Positions 64,000 through 64,000 of a stretch of 64,000 nt of DNA are shown in pieces. The stretch's first letter is position 1. Each line of letters begins with the position of its first letter. Origin of the DNA: Closterium sp. Naga37s-1 (lineage: Eukaryota > Streptophyta > Zygnematophyceae > Desmidiales > Closteriaceae); NCBI GenBank assembly GCA_947471745.1, contig CANJKZ010000264.1, positions 1,332,501 to 1,396,500 of the forward strand, given 5' to 3'. The notes beneath the pieces were generated by a model that did not search any database, had not been told where the DNA came from, and saw nothing but the letters and a program-made list of their open reading frames with translations. Position numbers and translations under genes: made by a program.

Positions 64000-64000
64000 A
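62324..64000 (-). repeat. Inverted repeat, right arm
   Basis: Reverse complement of 53189-54865, 1,677 bp within the window and continuing past its end. The inner boundary lies at AGCACACGGCTGGG (62324). Confidence 0.97.

Larger units (their letters stand above)
46055..64000. mobile_element. Endogenous compact DNA-virus-like island
   Basis: From about 46055 to the window end the DNA is intron-poor and gene-dense on both strands, and it carries replication and transcription genes of the nucleocytoplasmic virus kind: PolB, a D5-like SF3 helicase, a UDG-like protein, and RPB1- and RPB2-like RNA polymerase subunits. Gene spacing is tight (an ATGA overlap at 52893, a 36-bp gap at 47390). No capsid or packaging gene was recognised. 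The left boundary lies where RPB2 similarity stops and host sequence begins (46020-46060); the right boundary is outside the window. Whether it is a real insertion or an assembly join cannot be told from the sequence. Confidence 0.75.

Overview
The window is a eukaryotic nuclear sequence with GT-AG introns, spliced host genes, plant-type Ty1/copia retrotransposons, a Helitron and several satellites. A streptophyte green alga (possibly Zygnematophyceae, Closterium-like) is my best guess. That rests on the element types and on the host BRF1 gene; no marker in the window proves it.

Layout. (1) 1-6.5 kb: a decayed Helitron on the minus strand with an OTU protease domain, a Rep HUH domain and a PIF1 helicase. 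It carries two frameshifts and is cut exactly at its HUH motif by a copia LTR-plus-leader fragment. (2) 6.5-14.7 kb: diverged repeats, then about 16 copies of a 436-bp satellite. (3) 14.7-17.3 kb: gene-poor, with a tRNA-like SINE-type piece, a GC-rich minisatellite and a TIR-like inverted pair. (4) 17.3-24.6 kb: a full-length, minus-strand Ty1/copia element (1991-aa polyprotein, TSD TAATG). (5) 24.6-35.9 kb: one block of CTCACGCG-type satellite hit by two further LTR elements. One is a 2.1-kb non-autonomous element with identical 218-bp LTRs (TSD CACTC). The other is a plus-strand copia with identical 138-bp LTRs (TSD TCCCT) that has lost the N-terminal half of Gag. (6) 36-46 kb: host genes. 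An unidentified spliced gene (37.3-41.5 kb) is followed by the TFIIIB subunit gene BRF1 (42.5 kb onward, seven exons mapped). Both contain tandem degenerate copies of their own exons. (7) About 46.05-64 kb: a compact virus-like island that breaks off BRF1 after the exon ending FIHRFAD.

The viral island is the most interesting part. It encodes an apparently intact family B DNA polymerase, a D5-like SF3 helicase, a probable uracil-DNA-glycosylase-like protein with a long C-terminal extension, and unusually short homologues of the two large multisubunit RNA polymerase subunits (RPB1-like and RPB2-like). It also encodes a possible TBP-like protein and several unknown genes. Together these look like the replication and transcription core of a nucleocytoplasmic-type DNA virus in much reduced form. 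RPB2 is truncated at the host junction and has an in-frame TGA, and the helicase has a frame break upstream, so this copy is decaying even though the polymerase frame is open. The UDG-like gene lies in a nearly identical inverted repeat of at least 1,677 bp (53189-54865 and 62324-64000). The repeat flanks a 7,458-bp single-copy segment and runs past the right end of the window. No capsid protein or packaging ATPase was recognised here.
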